NCBI GenBank assembly: GCA_002946415.1
Contig: NJPS01000002.1
Location: 310,001 to 374,000 of the forward strand
From: Rutstroemia sp. NJR-2017a BVV2
Taxonomy: Eukaryota; Ascomycota; Leotiomycetes; Helotiales; Rutstroemiaceae
Length of the DNA stretch: 64,000 nucleotides
Reading direction: 5' to 3'
The position numbers and the translations under genes were made by a program. This document shows positions 1 to 11,145 of the stretch, in pieces (the first letter of the stretch is position 1; each line of letters begins with the position of its first letter). The notes beneath the pieces are model-generated. The model had not been told where the DNA came from. It worked only from the letters and a program-made list of their open reading frames with translations, and did not search any database.

Positions 1-602
1 CTTGTGCGACTAGATTGGCGAGGACTCTTTCGGCTGCTTCTCGTGTAACACCGTTGTCTACCGTCTGCAGATCGTCACCACCCATGCTTTGTCGACCGGC
101 GCCTTTGATTAGTGATGAATGTATAGCCTGCTGACTGGTAATCGCCATCACTTCTCTGCCTTTTGTGTTAAATGTTTCGAACATCGCATCTAGGATTCGT
201 TTTATGTAAAACATTTCTTCGGTCGAAAAGGCTGTTGCAAGCTGTGTGAGAGGGTCGCTGGTACTGTTGACTAGCGCCCAAATCTGCTCGTTCGAAAGTT
301 GATGCTTTGTGCTTCTTATTTCGTAATCGAACGGTGATAGAGCATCGGCGGCGGCGGATATGTATGACATGATATCCTCATGAGATACTTCAGCAGAAGA
401 GGTGACACGGCCATCTGCATGTACTATTAACTCAGTGATTCCACATTACTCTCAGAATTAACTTGCCGTTATCTTGCGCTGTGAAAATATGCGCGAGGAG
501 AGTTTTCCCTTCTTCTATTGTCAAGGTCCCTCGCGCCATCAGCCCCTGTAGAAACGCGCGATTGCTATCATTATACTGCGTCTCTGGTTCTTCCGACGAC
601 AT
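1..602 (-). CDS. NSE1: NSE1-like SMC5/6 complex subunit (5' part only)
   Basis: Start codon at 602-600; exon 1 is 602-467 and exon 2 runs 414 to beyond base 1, so the C-terminal half is outside the window. The encoded start (SNRAFLQGLMARGTLTIEE, then ALSPFDYEIRSTKHQ and NSTSDPLTQLATAF) matches the conserved N-terminal winged-helix part of Nse1, the RING-type subunit that with Nse3 and Nse4 forms the DNA-binding head of the SMC5/6 DNA-repair complex in the nucleus. The RING finger expected at the C-terminus is not in view. The two exons join in frame only if the intron (466-415, 52 nt) uses a GC donor (G^GCAAGT) with a CAG acceptor; every nearby GT donor breaks the frame or is too short. Identification is from family recall; exon 2 is open to the window edge with no stop. 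Confidence 0.85.
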
Positions 603-800
603 GGCGACGTTGTTTGTCGTTCCTCTTACAGCGGTTCGTGGTGCGAAGTCCGAAGATGCGGGGAGACGCGTTTGTAGTCGCGGTAATTTTTAGCGTGTTC
701 TCACCATTTCTAGCGACTTATCAAGCCTAAAGCAAGGGGGGTATTTCACAATCTGACAGAGTTTATTTACAGGTTGGGCTTCAATTTTGCGCAAATTTGA

Positions 801-836
801 GAAAAGGAAAGAAAAGGAAAGAAAAGGAAAGAAAAG
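801..836. repeat. 10-bp tandem repeat upstream of the APH-like gene
   Basis: Three and a half exact copies of GAAAAGGAAA lie about 50 bp before the ATG at 883. Purine-rich tracts like this are common in fungal 5' leaders; no function is implied. Confidence 0.9.
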
Positions 837-882
837 ATGTTTCCTATCTACGAATTTCCGGTCGATTCCAACTATTTTTAAA

Positions 883-1993
883 ATGGAATCCATCCACAAC
901 GCCGACCATGTTATCGAGAAATTTTTCAAGTGCTACACAACAGTGACCAGAACGGATTGTGACGAGTTAGCCGCATCTCTCGTCGGAGGTCCAGTCACGC
1001 CGGTGGCGATCCAAGGAGGCGTAAGCTACACGCTAGCAGGTGGTTCCGAGGAGGACAAGATCGTACAATTCCGACCAGAGAGCTCGAAGCTTGATATGGA
1101 GAATATGGAGCTTGCTCGCAGTATCCATGGCGACTGGGTGGCCGATTGCAAGCTCTGTGGAACCATAGGTAGCGGGTCATCTCTTCTTCTTGTATATGTG
1201 ATCCAGCGGCTTCATGGTGTCACATATTTCGAGAATGAAGACTTCAAGGACGGTTCGAGCGATGTTTTGTTACGTCGATCGAACACTATTCGTGACCTTG
1301 CTATGTGCGTGGAACGTTTCATATCTAATTACCAGAGGGACATCTGATGCTAGGAGGTAGCAGGTATCCAAAACTTATATTGACATTGCCAGATTCTTTG
1401 CTCAATCGTGGACGCATAAGCAAGAGAGACCGGAGCATATTATACGTGAACTCCGCCGTGACCGTGAGCACAAACTCGACGTGCTCATCAAACACATGCC
1501 ATCTCGATTCACAGGACTTTTAAAGATGCTTCGCGAAGAAATGGACTCGTTGTTCGTTTCCCCTTATCCATTAGTTCTCACACACGATGACCCTTGCAAG
1601 ATGAACATACTCATCGATCCCAACACTGGACGCATCACTGGGATAATTGATTGGGCTGACCCATCAATTGAACCGTTCGGCTTTGCGTTATGGGGCTTGG
1701 AAAATCTTCTTGGTTACGAGGATGACTTGGGATGGCATTATTACTCAGAGAGTGATGATCTAAGGAAGCTATTTTGGGTTACTTTCGAGGACAAAGTGGG
1801 CAGTATCACCAATGCCGAGATACACAATATTCAAGTTGCAAGGATGCTTGGAATTGCTTTGGGGTACGGCATAAGTTGGAGGCATCGGAAAGAATCGAAA
1901 CCTATCACTGAGGCTAGCTCTTCGATGGAGTATCTAGATGCATTCTGTCTGCAAACACCCTGGGTTCTCACTGAACTATACCCTTCGCGATGA
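883..1993 (+). CDS. Aminoglycoside phosphotransferase (APH)-family protein
   Basis: Two exons, 883-1304 and 1393-1993 (intron 88 nt, GTGCGT..GCCAG), give 340 residues in frame. The N-lobe has the fungal APH-like pattern SYTLAGG.....IVQFRPESSKLD followed by a region for LARSIHGDWVADC. The C-lobe carries the Brenner-type loop THDDPCKMNILIDPNTGRI (LTHDDxxxxNIL, catalytic Asp and Asn) and the downstream GIIDWADPSIEPFG metal-binding DW motif, so the kinase-fold residues look intact. These proteins are abundant and mostly uncharacterised in Pezizomycotina; the substrate cannot be predicted and antibiotic resistance should not be assumed. The start at 883 is chosen because the ORF upstream (from 787) is only purine-repeat-derived sequence. 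The gene is divergent from NSE1, with about 280 bp between the starts. Confidence 0.82.
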
Positions 1994-2159
1994 GTGACGA
2001 AGGAAGACAACAAGACTATTTCTCCGAAGCTCCGTATAAATGGCTTTTGATTACTTGAAAAGCAGGAAATCCTAAATATGCATACCAGCTCCGCTAAGTC
2101 ATACCACGGTCCATCCAGCTTGTCCAGCAACGACTTGCTCGTCCATTAGCAAACATAAA

Positions 2160-2201
2160 TTAGCCACCATAAACTGGCCACCATAATTAGCCACCATAAC
2201 T
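2160..2201. repeat. Short imperfect tandem repeat (GCCACCATAA x3)
   Basis: Three copies of GCCACCATAA separated by short AT-rich spacers (AC-TG and TTA), between the APH-like gene and the convergent DUF427 gene. It probably lies in or near the 3' UTR of one of them. No known regulatory meaning. Confidence 0.7.
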
Positions 2202-2239
2202 TCACTTTCTTTTGCGTCTCCCCATGATATCCCTCCTGA

Positions 2240-2942
2240 CTACTCCTCCTCAGCCTTGACATCCACCAAATTCTTATCTAATTCTCATCAGCTTCCTTTC
2301 TCCCATGGTAGAGTGCAACTTACAAAAAGCGACATAGTCCTTAATATTCATCGCCTTCTCCTTTGGATCAGGGTAATACCATGCGGCATTCTTCAATTCC
2401 GTTTCTACTCATCGACCACAGATCAGCGAATCATTCATTTCACTTTATCCTATGCAACGCATCCCATTCCAGGGTCATATCCAGGTTCGAGCTAAGATTG
2501 AAAGAGGAGTGAGGAGGAACGTACTATCCAGATTAATCGTATAATACGACGCATCCCCCTTCCATGGACAATGCGTGCTATGATCCGTCTTCGCCAGCAT
2601 GGATTGATTTACAGAACTTTTCCCCTGTATCAGTATATCAACCCACAGCATCCAATACTACAACAAACTCACGATGGTGGAAACTACATAACAAAACATC
2701 AGCATCAAGATCAAAAAGCTCCCCCTCTCCATCAAAAACACATCGATTCAATGGCATGAGACGATGAAACATACATATACATTCCCCTCCACCACCTCCC
2801 AACTATCCGTCTCAGCAATCGTACGACCGCTCACAGTGGCCGTAGCTTTCCCCTTGATAGCAGGCATATTCTCTGTCGTCTGTGTATTTTCGTTTGCGTA
2901 GCGGGCTTTTCGTTCTTCGAAGTTGAGTCTCTTGATTTGCAT
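2240..2942 (-). CDS. DUF427-domain protein with an 11-nt micro-exon
   Basis: Five exons: 2942-2775, 2683-2673, 2616-2525, 2404-2324, 2277-2240, with introns of 91, 56, 120 and 46 nt. Joined, they give one complete DUF427 domain: KATATVSGRTIAETDSWEVV, EGNVYFPPSSV, THCPWKGDASYYTI, then NAAWYYPDPKEKAMNI and DYVAFYKN to the stop. This is the full-length small fold of the family (about 104 residues from the ATG at 2867, or 129 from 2942; the upstream 25 residues look non-conserved, so 2867 may be the real start). Function of DUF427 is unknown. Exon 2 (TTTCCACCATC, 11 nt) encodes only FPP plus part of a Ser codon, but these residues are the conserved core of the domain, so the micro-exon is well supported. 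No catalytic residue is missing compared with the recalled family pattern. Confidence 0.85.
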
Positions 2943-3973
2943 GTATGATGTTGGGGAGGCAGTGATTGAGATATTATGAGATGTTTAAGTTAGGTCGAGG
3001 GAGAAGGTTTGAGGTGGAGGGATTGGTAATCAATGATGATGACGATGAGGGGTAGATTCCCCGCGTTTCGCTGTTGGGTTTAGTGCGGGGTTGGATGGGT
3101 TTGCATGTGAGATGGGGAGAATAGATGAATGGTTGTATCTTGTATCGCGAGAATTGATCTAAATACATAGGTGTAGAATAATAATATAATTTGTTGGAAA
3201 GAAGTAAACAATAATATTGCATAAGTACACACAAGCCTATATTTAGTCGTGGCACACCAAAATGAGTATTTACACCAAAATCTGTAATATTCGATTAAAG
3301 ACTCTCTTTTGAAATATTTTAAACCCTCCCTTAAAAATTGAAATAAAATATACCCTTAGAAATTTCTGAGTTTTATAAACAATAGAATAATGTTTATTTT
3401 ACAAAATCAAAATATATTGAGTTCTTGATTTTTAGGTATGCCACGACTAAACAGTCGCTTACAAAATCGGCTTCCGCTCCGTACTCGCTAGAAGAATCAG
3501 AGCTCCACCTAAAGGATGGACTAAGCGAAATATTATATGACTAGCAGGCACGGAATTCATCATATCGTCGACAGAAACTTGAACCTTCTCGAATATTATA
3601 TTCTTACCATATACAAGTCACTCTCCTCAAGGCTCTCTTTACTGTAACTCCTCGACAGTATTCTTATGGACCTTACTACTAATTGAGGTAGATAATAGGT
3701 GTGGGGGAGTTGAAGGTGGAGCACTCCTTGTATGTTAGCTATTACCTTATCGGATACATAATATGCAAACAGTTTAGAACCACTAATTACCGTACTATAT
3801 GAAATAGCTGAAAGTTATTCTCTATACTTGGTAGATCCTAGACCGTGGCCTCCCCATGAATCACAGGGAAAGTTAGTCCTGAGTTATGAATTGTGCAACA
3901 CAAGCGATATCTTAACCATTCGTCCGAGCACGATGTCGTATCTTTCTTTCAATAACAGTAGGATCTATTTGAT
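2943..3973. other. AT-rich intergenic region without a gene
   Basis: Between the DUF427 gene and the 3' end of the Zn2Cys6 gene. No ORF here has coding character or continues through plausible splice sites. The stretch 3160-3430 is strongly AT-rich and contains the terminal-inverted-repeat element described separately. Confidence 0.6.
3246..3447. mobile_element. Candidate MITE-like element with terminal inverted repeats
   Basis: The left end (GTCGTGGCACACC, 3246-3258) and the right end (GGTATGCCACGAC, 3435-3447) are inverted repeats with one mismatch in 13 bp. Both are flanked by TA (3244-3245 and 3448-3449), as expected for the TA target duplication of Tc1/mariner/pogo-type elements. The 202-bp body is AT-rich and has no ORF, so it would be a non-autonomous MITE. 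The inverted repeats and TA flanks are seen directly; the transposon interpretation is inference from a single copy. Confidence 0.5.
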
Positions 3974-5818
3974 TCAAATAAGAAGTGCCGGTTTACGACA
4001 GATTGGACAGTAGTCACACCGGTGTGTACAGTCTGGACAGAAGTTCCCCCACACCTCTGGGTTTACCTCCCTCTCACAAGCGCAACATATCCACCAACCT
4101 GACATGGACGGAGGGCCTTTGAACGTCGGCTGCTCGGTGGCCTTTCCTTCCTTGTGTCCGTTTCCGCGGGGCTCTTCGTCTGATTCTTTAGGAAGTTCGG
4201 TCTCAACGGTGGAAGGATGGATTCTTGGCTCAAAGGATTGTTCTAGAGGAGGATCAATAACGACCCCAGCATGGAGACAGCCTGGGATACTCTGCTCGTT
4301 TGATGCAGTTGAAGGACCATCCGAGTACGGTAATGAAACATGAAACTGGGGCTGAGGTTGTTGTAACTGGCTACCAAGAATAGCAGAGGCTCCAGATATA
4401 TTCGAAGAAATTTGGGGGTCGGAAGGAAGATCTATCGTGGCGAAAGCTATCTCCGAACAATTGTTCAGAAAAACCGGGTCGGACCCTAAAATCTGTAATG
4501 GCTGGCTATCCTTTTCTGTGTCCCACACTGGTGGCTGCAATATTGGATGAGAGCAGTCTCCACGGAGATAGGAATTATCCAGAATGGAATCCACCTCGGT
4601 TCCAGAGGAACTGCCAGCCACCCCAGAGTCGTCAAGACGTGTTCTCCATCCAAAGGACCCCTCTTTGTGCCATCTTATGGGCGCTGCCTGAAGGATGAGT
4701 ATTTCAACATGGCCAGCAACGTGAAGGCTTAGCTGTGAGCCCAGATAGACCATATAGTGAGCGAGGATTTGACAGAGAAAATCTCGCATAGCTTGAAATT
4801 CACAGGACCGCCCTTGCGTGGGGCTGGAAGCCTCCTGTAGCTTATGTTAGTGCTCGATTTGCATCCACTTCGAATCGCTTACCCGATTTTGGGAAATACA
4901 ATATTCGGCGTCTGGCTCAGTATACCCGACCGCAAGAATAGTACCCACGACCAGGAGAAACAAGGCATATAGATCATCTTTAGTGCAATCCTTCAAAGAC
5001 TGAGGCTTAAGCTTCTCGTCAAGAACTTTCAGGAATTCATGTCCAGTGATTGAGCCGATCTGGCTGAGAACACAAATCCTTTGAAGTTGCCTATCGGGTG
5101 CGTTTTTTTGCGTATAGGCAAGCGTTATGAAATAGATCATGTTCTGGAAATAAGTCTTTGATTTCTCGTCAATAGATGGCCCGATGAGTTCTAGGAATTG
5201 AGGCGACGAAAGAATTCCAACTTTGCTTGTATGGGAAATCATAGGGTCGTTGAGCCAATCGACAATGTCTTCAACGAGGGCTTTAAGGTCCCATATAACA
5301 TGTGATGCAAAACCAAGAGAAACTGTTATTGGCGCCAGTTTTGTGTTCTTTGCTGTAACCAGGTCTCGAATGTTATGAGATGGAATGTCTGCAATTTAAG
5401 TCAGTTCATTAAAGTTAGGCTAAGTGTAAAGGAATACTCACAAGTCTCGAAGACGCTGACTTCAGAAAGCCGCGTCCTGATACACCCCGAGAATGACAAT
5501 GTTTGCTTCTCATGTTTGTGTAAAGCAGATGACAGTTTCTCACAAGTGGTACAAAGGTCATCATCAGAGCACTATGAAATTATTAATCACTCGAGGACGA
5601 CACAGCTGACAACCAACCTTAATCTTTAATAGCGAGCATCTCAAACACGCTCTCTTTCTCCGTACGGCTGTGACTTCCTGCTGTCGTTTGGGATCAAATC
5701 TAGATCGCTTGCGAGAGGTACCAGTGTGTTTCACCATCTTGAATGTCCTGAAGTTGTCTGTCGTAGGATATTGTGACGCGTTACGTTTTCGAGGCAACCA
5801 TGTTTCAGAGGAAGACAT
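3974..5818 (-). CDS. Zn2Cys6 transcription factor with C-terminal Cys-rich motif
   Basis: Four exons, 5818-5618, 5571-5442, 5388-4883 and 4834-3974, with introns of 46, 53 and 48 nt; 565 residues. The zinc cluster spans exons 1 and 2: C58-x2-C61-x6-C68-x5-C74-x2-C77-x19-C97, preceded by basic KRSRFDPKRQQ and RRKRA segments that can serve as nuclear signal and DNA backbone contact. The middle (about 110-280) is a helical region, the rest is Pro/Ser-rich. At the extreme C-terminus there is a second cluster, WWICCACEREVNPEVWGNFC followed by CTHRCDYCPICR, arranged in CxxC pairs like the short zinc motif found in many Helotiales proteins. Targets are unknown. The nearest genes (DUF427 and a gene-poor stretch) give no clue to a pathway. 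Confidence 0.85.
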
Positions 5819-8235
5819 GATGGTGGTGGACAGTGGATATATTGGGAAATAGTGACTGAATGAAAGAAGACTTAATTTCTAGGATGGAGAAGGGTATTAT
5901 ATATTCGCAGTTCAGCTTAGTGCTGTCACGGTTCGATAATTATAGATGCAAGCTACGACTTCGTTACGCTCTCGTGGCGAGGCAATTGCTCGCTGATTGG
6001 AGGGGCCTTTTCTGTTGTTCGGTGTATATCTTTTGCCTGCTTTAGGGAAAGCGTCAAATGGATGCTCGTAGCGTTCAGGTGAGAGATCGCTAAGCTTATC
6101 TCGTCACAATCAGCGTGCAGTGCTCTGGAGCATCGCCCTGAGAACCCGCTCGGTTTTCTCGTCCAATGTAAGTACTGTGCAACCCCAAATGCTGTGTAGC
6201 AAAACCCGATTGGCTTTTACTAATAAACTAACGGATTGCAATACGATAACTGACCGAATGGACTTTGGACATACCTTCTGATGACGAATATGATGTTTCA
6301 GACGAAGATGCTCTTTCTTCCTAAGTTCATGAATCACTATTGGAGACTTCAAGCATCCCACATTATAGCGACCTTCACAAAAGATGGCTCCGTCCTCCCC
6401 AAAAACAATGATGATAGAAATGATAGAAGAAGAACGAGAGGAGCAGCAAAGGGCTTTGGATCAAATTGAGGACTGCTTTGAAGAGACTAGACGATGGTAG
6501 GCCAATCCCCTCGTTTCATGGAACTATTAATGCCTACTCTAATAGCCCTGAATGCTCCCAAATTCCTAGCGAGACTTGCTTTCGCAAACACCATTTCCAC
6601 TGGTGTACGGTTCATGAACGCATGACAGACGATAATGGGGTTTGCTCGCAAAGCCCCCGGAGTAGTGCGCCTGATAGTGTGATGCGATGCAGAGAGGTCC
6701 AGGCAGATAAGACCCAGGAAGAGGCATACTGGACTGAAGTGGAAGAAAATGCGGTGACAGGAGGGGCAGGGTTTCGAGAATCAGACGAACCTCATGTTCA
6801 TTAGCATTGAAACGTGTAGCGAACGCAGGCAAACATTGGGATCTGCAGTACATCCCCAGCACTTGGCTTTTGTCATGCGTATATCTGCGGTGACGAACAA
6901 CGATGCCACTATTCCCGCAATGTTTAGCTGGATCGAATTAATCGACATCCTTTACTCCAATATCCTGTCCCTAACCGACAGCCTCACCTATGGCTACACT
7001 TTCTTCTTCTAGCTGGCCACATATCCGACCCCCGGCAGAGCTCAAGGCTCTAGAGAAATCCACTCCGAAGATAGGGCTGGACTTGTGCTGCAGCTTCTGG
7101 TGTAAGATTCACTTCGACGCTCCGAACCACATAGGCGGCACCTACAACATCTCTAACGTCTTCGCAATGCACCATGCTTATCGACGACCCTAGCAGTGAA
7201 AGATCCCCTTCTAGAAATGCCCGCATAACCAGATAAGGCTGCTATATTTCGATATATCTCCTGTTTATCGATAGAGTCTTCCACGACGACGACTTGCTGC
7301 ACGAAGAGCAGACTGTGGGCAAAAACAGACTGTTCATCATGTCGCGACTTTTCCAATAATCAGACTCGATATTTTCGAATGGCAGAAGATCGATGACGTT
7401 CTGTAAAGTTGTTCGAGCCGTCTTTGATCTTCGTCGGTCCTTCAGAGCAGAATGACATTTTCGCAAGTTATACACGCTAGGACAATTTGCGATCCCCAAT
7501 GGCCTCGTAACAACGAGTCACCAATTTCGGAGGTTTTGCTGCGGTGAAAATTGCTGGTGCTGGAGTGTGTTTGGAGTACTGTTGGCGTTGTGATTGATCT
7601 TTGGTGTGTTGAGAATAATTTGGTGATTTGGTGAGTCTGGCCATGTCAGTCGATTAGTAAGCAAATACAGGGAACCGCAGAAAACTCACGGTACTCTGAG
7701 GGCTACATGTCCTGACCGTGGAATACGTCACAACTTCCCCAAACCCCCACCACGTTAAACTATGGAACCGCCGTGAATCCGACATCTGGCGGCCCGAGCG
7801 CTCGCCAAGCCAGCCCCGCAGCCGAACAAGCTGATCAGCCAAGCGGCAGGCAAGCATTACCACTTCTCCGACTCAGTGGATGGGACAGTAAGAAGCAATA
7901 TGACAAGCACAACCCAGTATGTATCCATTATAACTTTCAGTAGAAGATATCTCAGCAGGAGAAGATCAGAGCTAGGTATGTCTTTTCAGATACAGAGCCT
8001 GATCTCGTCTTGGCTCCGACTGATATTTGGAAGGTTAAGTTCCACCTCTGATTTAATAACTATCTTAAGGACGAGGACGATTTCTAGAAGATAAATATAT
8101 ATGCGAAGAAACGATTGTCGAAATATCTGTCGAGAAAAGCTACTGTAAGCAAGGACCCCATTGCTGGCCGGATGAGGACGCCCTTACGATTAGTACAGGG
8201 GACAATATCATCAACCTTGCAAATCAACCACCAAC
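5819..8235. other. Gene-poor stretch with possible relic coding fragments
   Basis: No complete gene could be built here. Fragments with coding-like character are interrupted by stops: plus strand about 6249-6515 (acidic SDDEYDVSDEDALSS, then a REEQQRALDQIEDCFEE coiled-coil-like piece), and minus strand about 7640-7070 (a MARLTKSPNY.. start, then basic and helical pieces ending near LTPEAAAQVQPYLRSGF). They may be decayed genes or chance. The stretch also holds the promoter of the Zn2Cys6 gene (left end). Confidence 0.35.
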
Positions 8236-9870
8236 TTAAACAGGAAAAATAGAAGTACATCCCGCATCATAGCTAGCAGACGACGCAAGATTCAACCCAG
8301 TCGAATTTCCATACCCCAAACGAATCAACGTGTTCTTCTCAGGATCAAAGGCAGGCCACCCAAGCCTAGTCAGACCGTTTTCAGGATCCTTTGCAAAAGC
8401 AGCCCAAGCTTTTCTCATATAATCTCCAGTGCCCTTTTCCGCAAGAGTCTGCGCCGGAATACCAGCTCCACTCGGTGTATTCCCAAACAGAGTAAAGACT
8501 TCAGAGCCATGATACGCACCCGCGTCGATGTTCTCCTGTAATTGCATATTTGGGTAGTCTCCGAAATATCTGTAGCGCCAGACCGGCACATCGTTGTACA
8601 CAGACACGTTCGCACGAACAGCGGCTGGACAAAAGAACAGGCTAGATTCGTAGCTGGCCCAGTATGCATCTGGGACGGTTTCCCCACCCATCTCTGCGAT
8701 TAGGGCAAATAGGTTGGCTTCAGCATCGGTATGGCCCACGAGCATAGGTTTCTTGGTGAAATTGCCCGCCAGGGAACGAGCTGTGTAGTTTGAGAATACA
8801 ATGATATCATCGGCTGTTGGGATGAAGCCTGCGTCGGCGCCAACAGCTTTAGTGATCTGCTCTGTTGAAACGTTTCGCATACATGCTAGAACAGCTTGGT
8901 TATCTGAAGTACTGTTTCCACAGCCAAGTTCGGAAGAAACTGTGAACCATAGATTGGCACTCGCAGAGGGTGTGAGAGCGGGCTCAAGCTGGGTGGTACC
9001 AGATTGTGCGATGAAGCCTGCGACTAATGGGGCCTTGACAAAACCATAGCTGTAGAGATCCACGGATGCACCACCTGCACTTTCTCCAAAGAGAGTTATG
9101 CGCGATGGATCACCGCCAAAGGCAGCAATATTATCATGAACCCATTGAACCGCTAAACGTTGGTCGAGAAGCCCAAGATTATTCCTTCCAAGCGGGTTTC
9201 CAGGGAATCCGAAAATGTTTAACCGGTAGCTACATCATCGTTAGGCTAAATGACAATGAAGATACGGTCCCAACACTTACCTCACAGACACAATTATTAC
9301 ATCTTCCTGATCAGCAAAGTACTGACCATTGTATGCGACTGATGTCGGAGATCCACCAACAAATCCACCACCGGGAATCCATACCATAACAGCCTTTCCT
9401 TTCTCGCCGGTCTGAGGCTTTGTCCAGATATTGAGAGTTAAGCAGTCTTCCGAAAATTTCTCATCGACTTGAGCGATAGCATCGAGTATTTGAATTCCCC
9501 CAACCGTAAAGTTAAACGTAGGATGCTGTTGTGGAGATAATGCAGCCGAGTATGTAGAGGCAACTGGACAAGAGAAGCCCTGCTTTGGAGTTAGTAGCTA
9601 CCTGGCTGTAATTGTTTTTAAACCTACAAAGTCGGTGCCATTGATGGTAGAATTGGAGGTATACTTTTGAGGAGGCTCGAATCTCAAAGTTCCAATGGGA
9701 GGCTCAGCATAGGGGATCCCAAGGTACTCCGAGACTGAGGTGTTAGAGGCGGCATGGCCATGTACTAGACCACTGGTTGTCTGAACTGACTGACCAACCT
9801 CCCACGAATTTGCGGATGACAGCAGGGAGCTGAGTGTGAAAAGAGCAGCACCACATATTTCGCGTTTCAT
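8236..9870 (-). CDS. Secreted type-B carboxylesterase/lipase
   Basis: Three exons, 9870-9628, 9579-9281 and 9229-8236 (introns 48 and 51 nt); 511 residues. An N-terminal signal peptide (about residues 1-22, hydrophobic GAALFTLSSLLSS) points to secretion. The type-B carboxylesterase pattern is complete: YLGIPYAEPPIGTLRF, EDCLTLNIW, WIPGGGF oxyanion loop, nucleophile elbow LFGESAGGAS with Ser231, acidic member likely in VGHTDAEANLF, and the catalytic His in DAGAYHGSEVF. Several NxS/T sequons fit a glycosylated extracellular enzyme. It hydrolyses carboxylic esters; the natural substrate (lipid, plant-cell-wall ester or xenobiotic) cannot be told. There is no linked biosynthetic cluster apart from the decarboxylase 1.3 kb upstream, which is transcribed divergently. 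Confidence 0.9.
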
Positions 9871-9958
9871 GGTGACAGAACCAGGGAAAATGATATTGAA
9901 CGCAAGACAGGAAGATGATGGAGGTGAATCGAATCAGCAAAGAAATAAACCTCTGTAC

Positions 9959-9966
9959 ATTATATA
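9959..9966 (-). promoter_or_regulatory. TATA-box candidate of the carboxylesterase gene
   Basis: The minus strand reads TATATAAT about 90 bp before the ATG at 9870, a usual distance for a fungal TATA element. Confidence 0.45.
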
Positions 9967-11068
9967 TCGCTCAACACTCCAATTCAGAGCATACGCACAG
10001 ATATATCCCTTGAGGCCTTAGATCAGGATATTGGTGGCATGCGTTCACGTCTCTCTATCAAATGGTGGACGTCGTAGTAGGCTGTGCAAAATCCATTTAT
10101 CGACCTACCGTGCGAGATCTCTTGATTGATACGTCCCCGCCTGGTCAGACGGGGAACGGATGAACCCATGGTGCCGACGACTGTCATCATCATAGGTAGA
10201 CACGGATTGATGATTGGGTATTGCGACATCCTTCGGGTAGACGAAATGAGAACGAAGTATAACCCCAGAAACTCCAAGGGAGACGATGGCTGTGTTCGCG
10301 GCACTTTACATCGCGATCCGGAAAGGGTAATTCTTCGTATACGAAGCATTGATCCAGGTTTAATTGAGCTGGAGTACTTGTGTTTGTAAAGCTTCTTTCG
10401 CTATGCTGTCCAAGTGAGCACTAAGATCTTCCACCCGCTGTTGGCAAATCATAGGAGGCAAGATCGCGACTTGTGCGGCTTATGTGGCTCATGTCAGCCA
10501 CAGCACAAGATCTGGTTGGTCCCATCGTCTTCTCCTATCTCGCTCTCATCGACATTAAGCGTATGTCGTACCGCGGAGTGCAAAGAGGTGTCCCCTTGAG
10601 AATTGTATCTCTTTCGTCGGGTGCTATTCATTAATCCATCACTTCGCCAAGACTAGCACCGGCTCTGCGGCTTTACGGTTCTACCGTTCTATTCACTTGC
10701 GCGTCCGCGAAATGTTGGATTCCGCACTTCTCTGGGGAAGACTGCGCTTGCCGTTGAATACACGACACGAATGTCAATTAGTCATCACAGATTTCGAGAT
10801 ATTCCAACACTTTCTATCTGCGGCGTAGACGATATCGGCACATCCCTAGAAAGCTTTGATGAAAAGCGGACCAAATTCCGCAGGACCCCGCCACTAACAA
10901 CGTAGATTGATGACAAACATGCATGACAAACATGCATTTGAAGTCGTGGTTTTTGACATATAATGATATCTCACGCCCTATAAAGACATACATACAAGGT
11001 GACAGATTCGCAAGGACACAGTAAGGTGTATCGAAGAGGCCACGGCATTGTGAGGCGTTGATGAGCAT

Positions 11069-11075
11069 TATATAA
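11069..11075 (+). promoter_or_regulatory. TATA-box candidate of the decarboxylase gene
   Basis: TATATAA, 71 bp before the ATG at 11146, followed by a CT- and CA-rich leader ending CAACAACCAATC^ATG. Confidence 0.5.
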
Positions 11076-11145
11076 GGGCGCTCGATTCCTACTTGGGCAT
11101 TTGTGCATACTCCACACTCATTTCCCTCTCAATCAACAACCAATC

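Larger units (their letters stand above)
9871..11145. other. Divergent intergenic region (esterase / decarboxylase promoters)
   Basis: Shared upstream region of two divergent genes. Short ORFs here have no recognisable domain. TATA-like elements occur on both sides (9959 for the esterase, 11069 for the decarboxylase). A short direct repeat GACAAACATGCAT occurs twice at about 10912-10936. Confidence 0.55.
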
